From NCBI GenBank assembly GCA_002794465.1, contig MTSL01000191.1, forward strand, positions 1 to 64,000: DNA of 64,000 bases, in the 5' to 3' direction. The DNA comes from Paramicrosporidium saccamoebae (Eukaryota > Rozellomycota). Positions within the stretch are counted from its first letter, which is position 1. Every line of letters begins with the position of its first letter. The position numbers were made by a program, and so were the translations under genes. Of this stretch, positions 22,068 through 32,492 are shown piece by piece. The notes beneath the pieces are model-generated. The model saw nothing but the letters and a program-made list of their open reading frames with translations. It made no database searches and was not told the DNA's origin.

Positions 22068-23102
22068 TCATTTATTGAGGGCCAATCTATGTGTCAAAAT
22101 CCATTTGCTAAGCTCAACAATCTGGTTGTCATTAAGTGAGCCTGGTCGAGCATCTCGAGGTACAACTTCTGGAAAAGAATCCATTGGAAAATTTTGTTGT
22201 CGAAAGGATGACGAAACAATTTTTCGAGGGTTCAAAAATATTTCTTGCACAGCTCGCTGTAATTCCGTGAATGGTAGCGAAAATGCCGGCTTTTTCACAA
22301 ATCTAACCACTGCTGCATCAACTTTGGGCCGCGGTGTAAACGAATTGCTAGGTACTGTGATGCACATCTCTGTCTCACAATAATGCTGTGCGAGAACAGA
22401 TAATCTGCACCTGTTCGAGTGGCCTTCTTTGGCAACAATTCGCTACACGTTACCCTTGAATTAAATATATACCTCGCCGACTTCCTTTTGGAACATGAGC
22501 AGAAATTCTACAAATTGACAGGAATGTAATAATTGCCCAAAAAGCGTATCCGGAGGATTCGAGATTGCCTGAAGAAGTTTCAAGAGGATAATCGAAGCCA
22601 CCCCAAAGGGGAGATTACCCACGATCTGTATCCTCTTTGGCATAACATCAAAGTAAGAGCCGGGCAACTGAAGAATATCCATGGCATCGCTAAAAGATAC
22701 TCTCAGCTGATCGGGACGAGAGTCCTGCAACTGCTACAAAATTGCTGAGACGCACTGATGATGATTACATTCAAAAACGGACGGAATCGCTCATCCTTTT
22801 CAATCACAACTAGTCGTTTCGGGTTCTGTAGTAAGATCTCACGGGTCAGTCCGCCAGGGCCTGATAAATGAGCGAGTATTTGGATATAATGATACCAGGT
22901 CCGATTTCTATAACCAAATTTTCTGTCAGTGGCTGCTGAAGATACCGAACTATCCTACCTTGTTGAAAGAAAATTAATCAACTGCACTCATACTTAATAC
23001 AGACGGATTTAGAATAAAGTTCTGGCTTAAATTCTTCTTTGCATTCAGACCATAAATGGTGAGCAACTGTTGCAAGGACGGCAGAGGGGGAAGGGACGGC
23101 AT
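22068..23102 (-). CDS. TFB1M: Mitochondrial rRNA adenine dimethyltransferase TFB1M
   Basis: KsgA/Dim1-family methyltransferase that dimethylates two adenines in the small mitoribosomal rRNA. The exons are complement(22068..22442, 22473..22733, 22769..22860, 22896..22958, 22994..23102), giving 299 aa; the introns are 35, 35, 35 and 30 nt. It starts LPPLPSLQQLLTIYGLNAKK and continues LSQNFILNP, as in TFB1M. The SAM site EIGPGPGGLTRE is assembled across an intron that splits the glycine motif. The catalytic GNLPFGVAS (N-L-P-F/Y) is followed by LMFQKEVGERIVA and VPSNSFTPRPKVDAAVVRF. NLPF and the TFB1M-like N-terminus favour the mitochondrial over the cytosolic Dim1 paralogue. Confidence 0.92.
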
Positions 23103-23170
23103 TACAAGATAATCGCGTTAATAAAATGGTTCTCTTTATTTTATGAGACTGCCACCAGACAATTGCAGGA

Positions 23171-25739
23171 TTACAGCTTGTCTAGGTAGCGATCAAGAGG
23201 AGGAACGTCCTCAGAGAGACCCTTACGCTTGCGAGTAGCACGGACGACGATTCCAGTCTTTGAAGTGGGATCGAGAGCGTTGCCTTGCATAAGCTGCCAA
23301 TGATCAAAGACACACTGAGGGAAGGCCTGGCCAGAAGTATGAGAGCGCAAGTCAGCAGTGAAGCCGAAAGACTCATTTACAGGCAAGTAAGCCTTGATAT
23401 TGAACATGGGCGTACCAGGACGCTGCTCCTCCTGGAAGACGTGACCACGGCGGCGATTGAGCACACCATAGATACCGCCCATAGCACGATCGGGGCACTG
23501 AATCTCAACAAGATAGACAGGCTCGAACAGGGCAGGGTCAGACAGAAGCTGGGAAGCATAGACAACTGAGCGGGCGGCGGGGAGGATTTGACCACCACCA
23601 CGATGGATGGCGTCAGCGTGCAGAGTGACGTCAACAAGATTGAAGCGGCAACCACGGAGATTCTCACCAGCCAAGACACCTTCAGCAGTAGCAAGTTGGA
23701 AAGCTCCACAGAGAGAATCCTTGATTTCAGTCAAGTATTGAACAGCCTTGGTAGTATCAACCAGGACATTGGGTCCAACGCTATGAGGACCAAAGGCCCA
23801 GATCTTACGGGCGCTGTCCACATCCCAACCGTATGTCTCATTAAGATAACGAGCACGAGCCTTGATTTCATCCTTGGAAGAAACCTTGCCAGTTTCAATA
23901 TCCTTGATCATGTCCTCTTCCATGGGCTGAGCACTCATGAAGATACGGTTGTGGTTGTTGGGAGACTTGGCTAGAGCAACCTGAGACGACTCTGAGCGCA
24001 TCGTTTCACAATACTGCACAACGGGGTCAGAGGTGCGGAGAGGTACTCCGGCGTGATCCTCCTCAAGATCCTTGAGACAAATTTCCAAATGGAGCTCACC
24101 GGCACCGGCAACAATGTGCTCACCAGTCTCGGCAGTGGAGCATTGAACACAGGGATCAGACTTGGAAAGACGCTTCAGACCTTCAACAAGCTTGGGGAGA
24201 TCGTTGGGGTTCTTGACTTCAACGGCAACACGCACGACGGGAGAGACAGAGAACTTCATGACCTTCAAGTTATGGGCGACTTCGCTGGTGGTAATGGTGC
24301 CAGATTTCACAAGGAACTGATCAACACCGACCAAACCGACAATGTTACCGGCGGGGCAATCTTCAATGGGCTCGACGAAACGTCCCATCATAAGAACGGT
24401 ACGCTGGATGCTCTTAACGAACAAGTCGTCCTTCTTTCCGGGCTCATAGTTAGGTCCTTGGATGCGAACCTTCTGCCCAGACTTGCAGGTACCAGAGAAG
24501 ACACGACCGAAAGCATAGAAGCGACCCTTATCGGAAGTCGGCACCATCTTGGAGACGTACAACATGAGGGGTCCATTGGGATTGCAGTCGCGGATACCAA
24601 TGGCACACTCATCGTCGATGGGACCTTCATAGAGGGTCTCAGAGCGATACTTTTGAGCAGTCACGGGGGACGGCAAATGGATGGCGAACATTTCCAAGAG
24701 AGCATCAGCAGCAGGGAGGAAGCGACGCATAACCAGCTTCATCAGATCCTTTCCACGGAGCTCATTCTCCTCATGCGTCAGCTTAATATTAAGCTTCTGG
24801 ATCATGTCGGTATATTTCTCAGTGTCATCAGCAAGGATAGACTTGAAAAGCTTGTAAATAGGGTCCAAGACGAACATGTTGAAACCGCGCTGATTTACGG
24901 AGCCATCATCGTTGGATTGATTGGTGGTCCACTTGCGGGTGTTGGCGTTGTAGAAGTTATCACCCCAGAGACGCTCCATCATCTTTGAGCGGTCGACACC
25001 AAACTTCTTGGCATAACGGCAGGCGAACTGATGGAGAGTGAATGCCCATCCATGGAGACCAGATCCGAAGGCAATGTTACCGAGCTCTGGAGAGACTTGG
25101 CAGTTACCAATGGCCTCATCGTAGTAAGTGGCAATGATGACGTTGACAGTCTCAATGACACGCAAGAAGGAAGTGTAGAGGGATTCGGGATCCAACTGCA
25201 GCTCAAGAAGAGCACGATCGACCTTGTTGACAATGAGCACGGGCTTGATACGCTCAGTGAGGGCCTGGCGGAGCACAGTCTCAGTTTGCACACAGACACC
25301 CTCCACACAGTCGACGACAACGAGAGCACCGTCAGTGACACGGAGAGCAGCAGTAACCTCAGACGAGAAATCAACGTGCCCGGGAGAATCAATCAGATTC
25401 ACCAAGAACTGATTACCCTTAGTCTCCTGCTTGACGTCCTCCATAATATCGGGATTAAGCTCAAAGTACATGGAAATGGCAGTGGACTTGATGGTAATGC
25501 AGCGCTCTTGCTCGTCAGCACGAGTATCTGTGAAGCGAGCACCACCACCCTTATCAGAAGCGATGATACCAGCTTTCTGGACCAGAGAGTCGGTCAACGT
25601 CGACTTTCCATGGTCGACATGGGCGATGACGGACATGTTACGGATGTTAGTCGGTACGTCCATGAGTTCACGGACTTGATCGATGGTAAAATTGACCTAT
25701 GGAATTAGAATCATTGGGATGGATGGATGAGCATACCAT
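23171..25739 (-). CDS. EEF2: Translation elongation factor 2
   Basis: Cytosolic ribosomal translocase, 842 aa, the same length as yeast EF2. The exons are complement(23171..25696, 25737..25739). The first exon is just the ATG; a 40-nt intron follows, and exon 2 starts [20 protein letters not shown], aligning residue for residue with known EF2. G motifs seen are [21 protein letters not shown] and NKVDRALLE. The diphthamide histidine is in VFDHWQ near the C-terminus, preceded by [10 protein letters not shown] and GQAFPQC. GC content and codon bias are visibly higher than in the neighbours, as expected for a highly expressed gene, and this produces several long antisense open frames that are not genes. 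Confidence 0.97.
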
Positions 25740-25845
25740 GGTTGTTCTACCTAAGAACTTGGTGGGCTATCCCCGGCAAACCGGCCATGTCTATCCTCAC
25801 TCTACCAATCAAATGCGAGTCAAAATGGTTTGTGTGGGGGGGGGG

Positions 25846-26028
25846 NNNNNNNNNNNNNNNNNNNNNNNNNNNNNNNNNNNNNNNNNNNNNNNNNNNNNNN
25901 NNNNNNNNNNNNNNNNNNNNNNNNNNNNNNNNNNNNNNNNNNNNNNNNNNNNNNNNNNNNNNNNNNNNNNNNNNNNNNNNNNNNNNNNNNNNNNNNNNNN
26001 NNNNNNNNNNNNNNNNNNNNNNNNNNNN
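25846..26028. other. Assembly gap (183 N)
   Basis: Run of N between the EEF2 promoter region and the NC2-alpha 3' side. It is preceded by a run of 11 G at 25835-25845, so the gap was probably caused by a homopolymer or a simple repeat. The short frames spanning the N run are artefacts. Confidence 0.95.
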
Positions 26029-26104
26029 TATTAGTGAATGCAGATCTAAAGATGCATTAGCGAGTATAAATTTACTATTTACAAGCTAGTATAGATTCAA
26101 AGAT

Positions 26105-26648
26105 TTATTCATCTCCATCGCTAGAGATGAGGGCAGAAATTTGCATTTTAGATCTACCAGCATTCTTTCGCTTCTTAATGGCAGCATCTTCATCGTCGGA
26201 AGCATCTGTCCTGGGTTGAACTGGTGTTTTGTCGTCTGAACGGAGAGTACGTTTTGATGGTGTCGTCGGGTTTGACGGGTCTTCTTCAGGGATTTCTTTG
26301 ACCATGTCTTTCAAAAAGTCAAACTCTTCATTTCCGAATACAACTCTACGTCTACCACAATCAACACAGGGTCACGATCATTACACAGTCCCACGAGAAA
26401 TTCGGTTGGCGCCTGGGTGGAGCACTTTGGTTGCACGGTCAATTAGCCTTTGCAGAAAGAGCTCGAGTGCTTTAGCTAATGATGAGGCAACATGGGCCAA
26501 ATGAATTACAAATGACGATGGGAGTCGTCTGGGCCACTTTTCCAATTTCTTCGTCTGCTTGCATTATCTTCTTAATGCGGGCCTACCATCAGGTCAGAGT
26601 TCATTTGTAGCTTACCATGGGAAACTTTGTTTTATATTTGCTGGCCAT
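26105..26648 (-). CDS. BUR6: NC2 alpha / DRAP1 transcription repressor (histone-fold)
   Basis: Alpha subunit of Negative Cofactor 2, which with NC2 beta (Dr1) binds TBP on DNA and blocks TFIIA/TFIIB. The exons are complement(26105..26351, 26385..26475, 26510..26582, 26616..26648), giving 147 aa; the introns are 33, 34 and 33 nt. The spliced protein starts MASKYKTKFPMARIKKIMQ, continues DEEIGKVAQTTPIVIS, then KALELFLQRLIDRAT, and ends its fold with NEEFDFLKDMV, in step with human DRAP1. The C-terminal tail (about 80-147) is acidic and basic low-complexity with TPSKRTLRSDD. Only the last exon is visible as an open frame. Confidence 0.92.
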
Positions 26649-26712
26649 GCTGGAGAATTCTCTGTCTGCTGCAGAAACGCACGAAAAATTGCAACAAATA
26701 ATTTTTTATATT

Positions 26713-27603
26713 TTACTGGTGGCTCATATGATCTACAAGACGAACATAGGCAGTTGGGACGAAGCCTTCCGACAGAGTCCGTGTATTCCTAACAAATGTC
26801 CAACCAGACGAGTCATCGGAACCGTTGATCTCAAGTTCATCGCCTGGAACAAGTTCAATGCCACCACTGTTGTCGGTGGGCTTGAATGCATACATGGCTA
26901 GTCCAGGTTTAGTTGGCCGTCTTGACAGCCGATTACGGAGGATTAAATACGCACCTGACAACAAGATGGTCGGAAGTACAAGAGTTTTGACAGTCTTGGA
27001 AATATTTGGACCCCTTTGAGCCTTTGCAGATAATTTAGCATTGGGTAAAGTATTCGGGCATTGTTGTGCTTTGGACAGCCGTAACAGATTGACAACCCAC
27101 ATGAGGCATGATTTTACAACATTGATCCACATGCCGAGATGCTCTTTCTTTAAATTACGGAATTGCTCACCAACCGCAACAATAGACATGATGGAGGACC
27201 ACGCAGCATAATAGGTCGAGTCTAGCATGTAGACCAGTCCCCCAAAAGCCTTTACGATGGAGGTCGTTGTTTCAATGAGAACTCTGATTCGATGCTCAAC
27301 AGAGCCGAGAATGGTGTTAGTTGGCATAAATCGGTCAGGAATCTGCGGCATTTGGTAATTATATCCTCCTCCATAATATGGCGGATTGTAATTTGGACCA
27401 TAAAATTGGCTGGTCCGGTTATTATACGGCGGTGGGAAATAAGGTTGTTGGCCTCCGAGGCCCTGTACAGGAATGGGATTTGAACATTCCGCCGATCCTG
27501 GGCTCCAGCTCGATTTAATTGTAGAGAGCACAGAGGGCGACTCGTCACGACTACGTTCCCAAGGTTTTAACGGGACGGGCCCAACTGGCTCGTCTACTGT
27601 CAT
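26713..27603 (-). CDS. PEX13: Peroxisomal membrane protein Pex13
   Basis: Peroxin of the matrix-protein import (docking) complex, 296 aa, one exon from the ATG at 27603 (a longer frame starts with TTG). The N-terminal part has LKPWERSR, the motif that opens most Pex13 proteins, then a Gly/Tyr/Asn/Pro-rich stretch (YGPNYNPPYYGGGYNYQ). Membrane-domain sequence follows with DSTYYAAWSSIMSIVAVGEQF, plus a further hydrophobic segment VLPTILLSGAYLIL. The C-terminal SH3 domain (about 228-290) has AMYAFKPTD, LVPGDELEI and EGFVPTAYVRL. It shows that this organism has peroxisomes. It lies 64 bp downstream of the NC2-alpha start on the same strand. Confidence 0.93.
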   Translation of the reverse strand: MTVDEPVGPVPLKPWERSRDESPSVLSTIKSSWSPGSAECSNPIPVQGLGGQQPYFPPPYNNRTSQFYGPNYNPPYYGGGYNYQMPQIPDRFMPTNTILGSVEHRIRVLIETTTSIVKAFGGLVYMLDSTYYAAWSSIMSIVAVGEQFRNLKKEHLGMWINVVKSCLMWVVNLLRLSKAQQCPNTLPNAKLSAKAQRGPNISKTVKTLVLPTILLSGAYLILRNRLSRRPTKPGLAMYAFKPTDNSGGIELVPGDELEINGSDDSSGWTFVRNTRTLSEGFVPTAYVRLVDHMSHQ

Positions 27604-27949
27604 CAACGCACAGCTCAACAGTTATTTCATTTAGTGTTAAGTTTTGTTAGGCATCAGCAGTGTGACATAATATGCAAGATGTAAGATGTTAGTAATAAGT
27701 CGTAAGGATCATTATGCCTACGCACAAGAGTTGCTATTGCACACGCCTAATGGGAGAGTTGGTTTTGTGGGAGTGGGGTGCATTGATGGGCGAATCTGTT
27801 TACTAGAGTACGTGGTGCCTTTATGGGTCGCCACCTGATCATGCTCTAAATAGATAGTATCATTCCTTAAAAGCGAATTGGTTCACTACGCACCAAGGCT
27901 GCTGTAGATAATTGCACGGTCCAGTAGTTTATTTTCCTCGGAATCAAAT
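27604..27949. other. Intergenic region, no gene seen
   Basis: 346 bp between the PEX13 start and the POL5 stop. There is no open frame of note, no splice-joined coding sequence that I recognise and no tRNA. A G-rich purine stretch near 27755-27780 is the only local feature. Confidence 0.5.
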
Positions 27950-30900
27950 CTAAATGGACTTTATCAAGGCCATCATGGAATTAATCTTGTCCTTCAGTGA
28001 TTTCATTTGACTCTCTGGAATCCGGTCCTTTAGGGTAGCTACATGAGCCGTCAGCCCGTCTATCAATGGTGTCCACAATGATGCAGCTTCGGTGCCAATA
28101 AAGTGCCGAGATTTTGCAATCAACGAATTTATAATAGGCAGCTCATCGCGAAAGTGCGCGACAGTGGCCTTTGCCAAAAAGCCTTCGGGATTGATGCTGG
28201 ATAGATACATTGACAATAAAGACTGGAAGAGCGCGATACCCATTTTCTTCAAAATATCATCGTTCAAAGGTTTTTTCAGCACGGGCTCGACAAATCGGAT
28301 TATCTTTTCTCTTGTGTAAAGTCGCGAAGTGGCGAGAAGATCCATGGTTTCAGAACTAGACACTAACTGGATCAAAGTAGACGGTGATTTGAATCGAAGC
28401 TGTTCAAAGAATGACAAAAAATTGACATCGTGAGACTTGTCACCACCTTTGATGAACTTTATCCAAATCGGATGCAAGAGGTCATTCAGGCCCGCGTCCA
28501 GATGCTGATTGCCGCTAAATACGTACCAAAAAGCCAGGAACGATCGACGCAGGTCCATAGGGCTTCCGTTTACATTTTCCGAGAGGGACTGGGTCAATGA
28601 CTTTAATAAGGCGGCTGTCTCTGCTCGTGCCTCATCCGAAATTACTGCCGGTGGCTTTGAGTAGAAAGAATCAAAAATTGAAGTAACCTTTCCGACAAGT
28701 TCCTTGTCCTTTGAGTACTTTGTGTTCGCCACTTTGTCTTTTGAGACACTGTGGATTCTTAACACCTCCAAAAGCGTCGGGATCATCTTGACTTTGATGC
28801 TAAAATGCTGCTCTGGTAATGATTTTTGCACAATAATCTGTAACCAGTCGCACAATCGCTGCTTGAAATGGATTAGATTTTGTCGGCTAACATCGTTTGC
28901 CGATTGGTGGGTTTTGCGTGCGGTCATGATAGCTGAAAGCTGCATATCTAATAGTTCCAATTCTTTCGGATCAGCGTCCTGGATATCCATAGTTTCTGGC
29001 TCGCTAGATTCAATGTGATTTTCCGTAGCAATTCGGGGTCTCTTGGCATCTGAATCGTCCGAGCTGTCGTTGTCGTCATCTTCAGTCTCATCTTCCACTT
29101 CATCTTCCGCCTCATCCTCCATTTCATCTTCCGTCTCATCCATCATCTCGTCGTCATCCATGATTTCATTTTCGGCACCTGGAACAACAGTTAGAACACG
29201 GAAGATGGATTCATAGCTTTCACGCGTCAAAAACGGAACTAACAATCCGAACATTTCATCAGATATTTTTCGCAGTAGCGCCGAGGATCGTGCTTGCCAT
29301 TGAACAAGAATGTCCACCAAGACGTCAACTGGGTGATCCTCATCAGTAATATTGTCCAAGCCTTTCCGGAGTCTATCAACACATTCGCGCATATCATCAA
29401 AAATTGTCGCAGACGCGAGTGGATCGAGAACCAGCAAAAGACGTCCCGTCAGTGTCATGGTCATGAGCACCTGATAGTAACACTGCATATCGCTGCTTAG
29501 ATTCGATTTTTCTGTTCTTTTCTGGACTCGACGGGTAATTTCAAGAGCAACATTCCACGCATCCTTCACCGGGTCATCCAAGGCTTCAAAATTCTTTTTA
29601 CCAGATTTGCTGGAAAGATCGAAATGCTTATCAATAGAGCCTAGACAACACGAAAGAACTTTATCGCGACCAAAATCACATGGCAAGTGCGATAAGGACA
29701 AAATCTTAACCAGTGCACTTTGGACGCGAGATGAGATTTTGCTGTCAGCGTCTTGTCTTTCAAGTTTCATGCTAACCAGAGACGACAGAATGCTCTGGAT
29801 GGCAACCACGGATGACAAAAAGGGGCTTCCAGGCTTCAATAGGTGGAGATGAAGGTCAGCAAGACGCGTTTCGGCTACGGCGGAGAGTTCCATGCTTTCT
29901 GTCGCAGAGAGAACAGTATCAAGATTTTCAACGCTTAGATCGGAAAGCATATTTGAGGCGAAATCAGTGGCATTCTCTTGAACGCATGTTCTCAACACCT
30001 CGACTGCAATCGACGGATTTTCAACAGCAAGTTGCTTGAGATTAAAAGTTTGCTGTTGGGAATTTTTAACCAAAAATTCAATAATAGATTCGCTCAATAA
30101 ATCCTGAATGTCGTTTGTCTCCAGAGAAATTAAGTCTGCTAGTAGCTTTTGTAGCACTGGTTCACCGAGTTTCGCTCTATGCATCAAAGTCTGCGAAATC
30201 TCCAGCCAGCACTGCTTAAATGCACCGGTTCCAGAAAGCGAGACGAGCAGGGAGCGGTATAACGCAAAAGCTGAAGGAGAATCGAGATGGTTAGCATCCA
30301 CGCACGACAATAAGGGCAGGAACCCGATCGGCTGTGAGAAATCAGCATCAAATCCGGCAATCTTCTGTGCGAATGACGGTAACGAGAATTTTGAACGCAG
30401 CGCAAGGACTAGGGCGATGGCTTTTGCGGAGAAACCTTCATCAGCCAGCACACACTCAACATGGGCCAAGCACACATTTCTGACCTTTTCGTCAATAGAA
30501 GACAAAATATCAACGATAGTGGATTGCGCCAAGTAGCACAAACCGTCTTTTGACTTCCAGATTCCCATGCAGTCCACAATCATTTCTTTGGAAATGTCGG
30601 CAACCGGAATATACGCTGCTAAGGCGTTAAAGGCCAATAATTTTCCAGAAAACATGGCACTTTCTTCCGTTAAATTCATTCGCGAATCACCCGAGACGGC
30701 GTCTTTTGATAATGCTTTGCGGATCCAAGACAGCATAACTGGGGCAGGTAGATCGTTTTGATATTTCTGTAAGACTGCGACAAGGGTAAAGGCGTAGCTG
30801 AGCTTGGTATGAGCAGATATGGATGCCAGACCTCGTATCAAACGTTTCAGAGTATATGTGACACCAACAGAGCATTTGCCTTTCAGCTCCCCTTGCTCAT

Positions 30901-31075
30901 AGAGAAAAGGGGTGGTTTTCGAGATCAAGGTCGGGTGGCAATCTGAGTCACACAGAGACAAAATATCTATCGCTATTGCCTCAAGTGGTGCATCAAGGTT
31001 CATCAACGAGGAAAGCAGTTGGGGAAGCTGTTCGGGAACCCCATAGGCGTTACTGACGGGACTCTCGACAGTCAT
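27950..31075 (-). CDS. POL5: Pol5 / MYBBP1A family nucleolar protein
   Basis: Large nucleolar HEAT-like protein, 1041 aa (yeast Pol5 1022), needed for rDNA transcription and 60S biogenesis; despite the name it is not a DNA polymerase. One exon. The N-terminal family block reads YTLKRLIRGLASISAHTKLSYAF when read as two overlapping parts (YTLKRLIRGLAS and AHTKLSYAFTL). The rest is an all-helical solenoid. An acidic segment of Glu/Asp repeats (about 640-685; MMDETEDEMEDEAEDEVED) precedes a helical C-terminal region, as in the family. The acidic stretch is encoded by an imperfect 12-nt tandem repeat at about 29090-29160. It diverges from the CIC1-like gene with 36 bp between start codons; both act in ribosome biogenesis. 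Confidence 0.85.
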   Translation of the reverse strand: MTVESPVSNAYGVPEQLPQLLSSLMNLDAPLEAIAIDILSLCDSDCHPTLISKTTPFLYEQGELKGKCSVGVTYTLKRLIRGLASISAHTKLSYAFTLVAVLQKYQNDLPAPVMLSWIRKALSKDAVSGDSRMNLTEESAMFSGKLLAFNALAAYIPVADISKEMIVDCMGIWKSKDGLCYLAQSTIVDILSSIDEKVRNVCLAHVECVLADEGFSAKAIALVLALRSKFSLPSFAQKIAGFDADFSQPIGFLPLLSCVDANHLDSPSAFALYRSLLVSLSGTGAFKQCWLEISQTLMHRAKLGEPVLQKLLADLISLETNDIQDLLSESIIEFLVKNSQQQTFNLKQLAVENPSIAVEVLRTCVQENATDFASNMLSDLSVENLDTVLSATESMELSAVAETRLADLHLHLLKPGSPFLSSVVAIQSILSSLVSMKLERQDADSKISSRVQSALVKILSLSHLPCDFGRDKVLSCCLGSIDKHFDLSSKSGKKNFEALDDPVKDAWNVALEITRRVQKRTEKSNLSSDMQCYYQVLMTMTLTGRLLLVLDPLASATIFDDMRECVDRLRKGLDNITDEDHPVDVLVDILVQWQARSSALLRKISDEMFGLLVPFLTRESYESIFRVLTVVPGAENEIMDDDEMMDETEDEMEDEAEDEVEDETEDDDNDSSDDSDAKRPRIATENHIESSEPETMDIQDADPKELELLDMQLSAIMTARKTHQSANDVSRQNLIHFKQRLCDWLQIIVQKSLPEQHFSIKVKMIPTLLEVLRIHSVSKDKVANTKYSKDKELVGKVTSIFDSFYSKPPAVISDEARAETAALLKSLTQSLSENVNGSPMDLRRSFLAFWYVFSGNQHLDAGLNDLLHPIWIKFIKGGDKSHDVNFLSFFEQLRFKSPSTLIQLVSSSETMDLLATSRLYTREKIIRFVEPVLKKPLNDDILKKMGIALFQSLLSMYLSSINPEGFLAKATVAHFRDELPIINSLIAKSRHFIGTEAASLWTPLIDGLTAHVATLKDRIPESQMKSLKDKINSMMALIKSI

Positions 31076-31111
31076 ACGATAAATCCGCTACCCCGGTCCG
31101 GCGAAACAAAA

Positions 31112-31920
31112 ATGGAGTCGGGACGGTTGTCTGAACAGGTAAAGACGCCCTTGGTTCCTAATTCTGGTAGGCCAAAAAAGCCGTATCTGCTCTGATCAAG
31201 CACGAAAGCCTCACTTCTCTGAAAGATGCTGGTTCCAGGAAGAAGCTCATAGCAGAGGATGAAGCTGCTGCCGATAGTCTCATCTATCTCGTTATCAACT
31301 TTAGCAAAATGTCTGAAAAGTTTTCCCTTAAGCCTGTACGTATGGCCGTACCTCACCCGTTCCGTGATGTTGGTGATGAAGATTTGTCAGTGTGCATCAT
31401 CACAAAGGATCCCCAGCGCTTCTTCAAGGACCTCATTAACCCACTGCAGTTAAGCTCAGTCACAAAGGTGGTGGGCATCTCCAAACTGCGCTCCAAGTTT
31501 AAGCCGTTTGAAGCCAAGAGAATGCTATGCGCATCCTTTGATCTGTTTGCAGCTGACACTCGCATCATTCCCATGTTGCCGAAAATCCTCGGTAAGACGT
31601 TCTTTGAGAAGAAGAAGCAACCAGTGCCCGTAAACTTGACAAGCACCAACCCAGAAGAGATTAAACAAGAAATTCAGGAAGCGGTTGAAGCGACATACTT
31701 TTTCCAGACGGGAGGGTCAAATACGTCGATTACAGTTGGCAAGTCTTCTCAAACGCCCGAGCAGTTGGCTGCGAACATTGAAGCTGTTATTAAGCAGCTT
31801 GCAGCAAAGCTTCCTTCGGGACTAAGCACAATTCGTACTATTCATGTGAAAACCAAAGAATCTGCTGCCCTGCCGATCTATGTTCGCGACGTTTTGGCGA
31901 AAAAGGCGAGTAGCGAATGA
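31112..31920 (+). CDS. CIC1: Ribosomal L1-domain biogenesis factor (Cic1/Utp30/RSL1D1 type)
   Basis: Nucleolar protein with an L1-like fold, acting in pre-ribosome assembly. The exons are 31112..31138 and 31171..31920, giving 258 aa; the intron is 32 nt. The N-terminal helix after splicing is QAKKAVSALIKHESL, as in RSL1D1 (KKAVDALL). Then come SLKPVRMAVPHPF, VCIITKDPQ, KVVGISKLRSKFKPFEAKRM and FDLFAADTRIIPMLPKILGK, the last being the L1-domain hallmark. It ends soon after the L1 domain, without the long basic tail of Cic1, so Utp30 is an alternative assignment. Confidence 0.85.
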
Positions 31921-31991
31921 TTTATTAGATAAATACAGAATTCGATTACTAGACAGTAGGTGTAGTGTGTACTAGGCAGAAGATGTGTGTA

Positions 31992-32453
31992 CTAGGCAGT
32001 AGATGTGCTTACTAGCCTTTGGCTACCATCTCCTTTGATTACTTTTTTCCATAGGGGCACCCGCTCCTTCATGCCCTCAGTTATCTTGTCTATGGCCAGC
32101 AGGGCATCCTTCCTGTGTTTGCTGGTCACAACGACGACGGAAGTTACTTCCCCCACAAAGACAGTGTCTACCCGATGCACTATTGATACACTTCCAATAC
32201 GTCCTTCAAGATGCAGTCTAACCTCAGACAGCAGGCGTCTCGTCTCGCCTACAAAAAGTTCTGCACAAGTTTCATAGTCAATCCCTTGAATTCTTTCTTC
32301 CTTGCCTTGCCGTTCGTCCAGTTCTCGAACCATGCCACAGAAGGTTGCAATAGCACCAAACTGCCCTGCATCCGACCTGATGAAAAGGTCGTGCTGTATT
32401 TGACTGACATTAATCGGTTCTGTCGTGAGGTGTACGAAATCCTGTAGAGTCAT
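31992..32453 (-). CDS. MOCS2B: Molybdopterin synthase catalytic subunit (MoaE/MOCS2B)
   Basis: Large subunit of molybdopterin synthase, which puts two sulfurs onto precursor Z in molybdenum cofactor synthesis. 153 aa from the ATG at 32453; the longer frame starts with GTG. Family blocks are GQFGAIATFCGMVRE (usual G-A-x-x-x-F-x-G-x-V-R), IDYETCAELF, VSIVHRVDTVFVGE (IxHRxG-x-(V/L)-x-x-GE), SKHRKDAL and the catalytic-lysine block VPLWKKVIKGDGS. The small sulfur-carrier subunit MOCS2A is not in this window. The gene implies a Mo-enzyme such as nitrate reductase or sulfite oxidase elsewhere in the genome. Confidence 0.9.
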   Translation of the reverse strand: MTLQDFVHLTTEPINVSQIQHDLFIRSDAGQFGAIATFCGMVRELDERQGKEERIQGIDYETCAELFVGETRRLLSEVRLHLEGRIGSVSIVHRVDTVFVGEVTSVVVVTSKHRKDALLAIDKITEGMKERVPLWKKVIKGDGSQRLVSTSTA

Positions 32454-32492
32454 TTGTGTGGCTTTGAACCAAGCCACTGCCTGTTAAATTGA

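Noticed and set aside
24053-24988. 311-codon open frame antisense to EF2 (and several shorter ones)
   Set aside because: Caused by the strong codon bias of EF2; it has no protein-like motifs and lies wholly inside a confident gene.
25830-26089. Open frames spanning the first N run
   Set aside because: Artefacts of reading N as coding.
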